Source: Ilumatobacter sp.
GTDB taxonomy: Bacteria > Actinomycetota > Acidimicrobiia > Acidimicrobiales > Ilumatobacteraceae
Assembly (NCBI GenBank): GCA_018666235.1
Contig: JABJAB010000062.1
Span: forward strand, 1 to 13,840
Length of the DNA: 13,840 nucleotides
Direction of reading: 5' to 3'
Part shown: positions 13,701 to 13,840 of the stretch, piece after piece
Layout: every line of letters begins with the position of its first letter
Position numbering within the stretch: the stretch's first letter is position 1
Notes under the pieces: generated by a model
Told to the model about the DNA's origin: nothing
What the model saw: only the letters and a program-made list of their open reading frames with translations
Databases searched by the model: none
Translations under genes and position numbers: made by a program

Positions 13701-13840
13701 GTGCGACGAGTGACGATCGTCGGCGCGTCCGGGTCAGGTAAGTCGACGCTCGCAGCACAACTCGCCGCACAACTCGACGCCCGCCTCGTCGAACTCGACG
13801 CGATCTTCCACAAGCCCGACTGGACGCCGACGCCGACGCC
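13701..13840 (+). CDS. P-loop NTPase, adenylate-kinase-like (5' part only)
   Basis: The right edge cuts a plus-strand gene whose product begins VRRVTIVGASGSGKST, followed by LAAQL, VELDAIFHKPDW. GASGSGKS is a Walker A motif directly after the first strand, and LDAIFHKPDW resembles the early region of small kinases of the adenylate kinase/topology-modulation (FlaR-like) type. GTG at 13701 or GTG at 13710 could be the start; neither has a clear ribosome site. The frame is open further left, but residues before 13701 (Arg- and His-rich) look non-coding. The product and its substrate cannot be fixed from this fragment. Confidence 0.75.
   Translation, partial: MRRVTIVGASGSGKSTLAAQLAAQLDARLVELDAIFHKPDWTPTPT

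Overview
The window is GC-rich with tightly packed genes: stop/start overlaps of TGATG or ATGA type occur at four junctions. Gene content points to a high-GC actinobacterium, probably of the Acidimicrobiia. The phylum call is inferred from gene style and codon use; no rRNA or other marker is present to prove it.

Left part (1-4653, + strand) is a purine operon: the 3' end of purF, a fused purD-purM gene, purN and guaB. The order GARS-AIRS-GART matches the domain order of the eukaryotic trifunctional GART protein, but with purN still separate. The products carry purine synthesis from phosphoribosylamine through the early steps, and IMP dehydrogenase then commits IMP to GMP. Next comes a secreted, probably lipid-anchored GerMN/Gmad2 protein with a Thr-rich tandem repeat (4754-5770).

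Middle part, - strand (8293 down to 5865): a 2-dehydropantoate 2-reductase, a GrdB-like protein interrupted by one in-frame TGA at 6874-6876, an amphi-Trp domain protein and a cold-shock protein. The TGA lies at the redox-active position of the family (reads U-P-D-C). A 6-bp hairpin with a 6-nt loop follows at the right distance for a bacterial SECIS element. I read it as a selenocysteine codon and the gene as one 292-residue selenoprotein. This is the main finding of the window.

Middle part, + strand (8339-10905): yaaA (peroxide stress protein) overlaps an M3-family oligoendopeptidase gene.

Right part, - strand (13570 down to 10914): an R2-like/ferritin-like diiron-carboxylate protein, translationally coupled to a 2Fe-2S/FAD/NAD(P)H reductase, then a universal stress protein. 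Together the first two look like an uncharacterised two-component oxygenase or oxidase. A perfect 22-bp palindrome directly abuts the start of the diiron gene and is a likely operator. The window ends inside a P-loop kinase-like gene on the + strand. No tRNA, rRNA, CRISPR array, transposase or selenocysteine machinery gene was seen.
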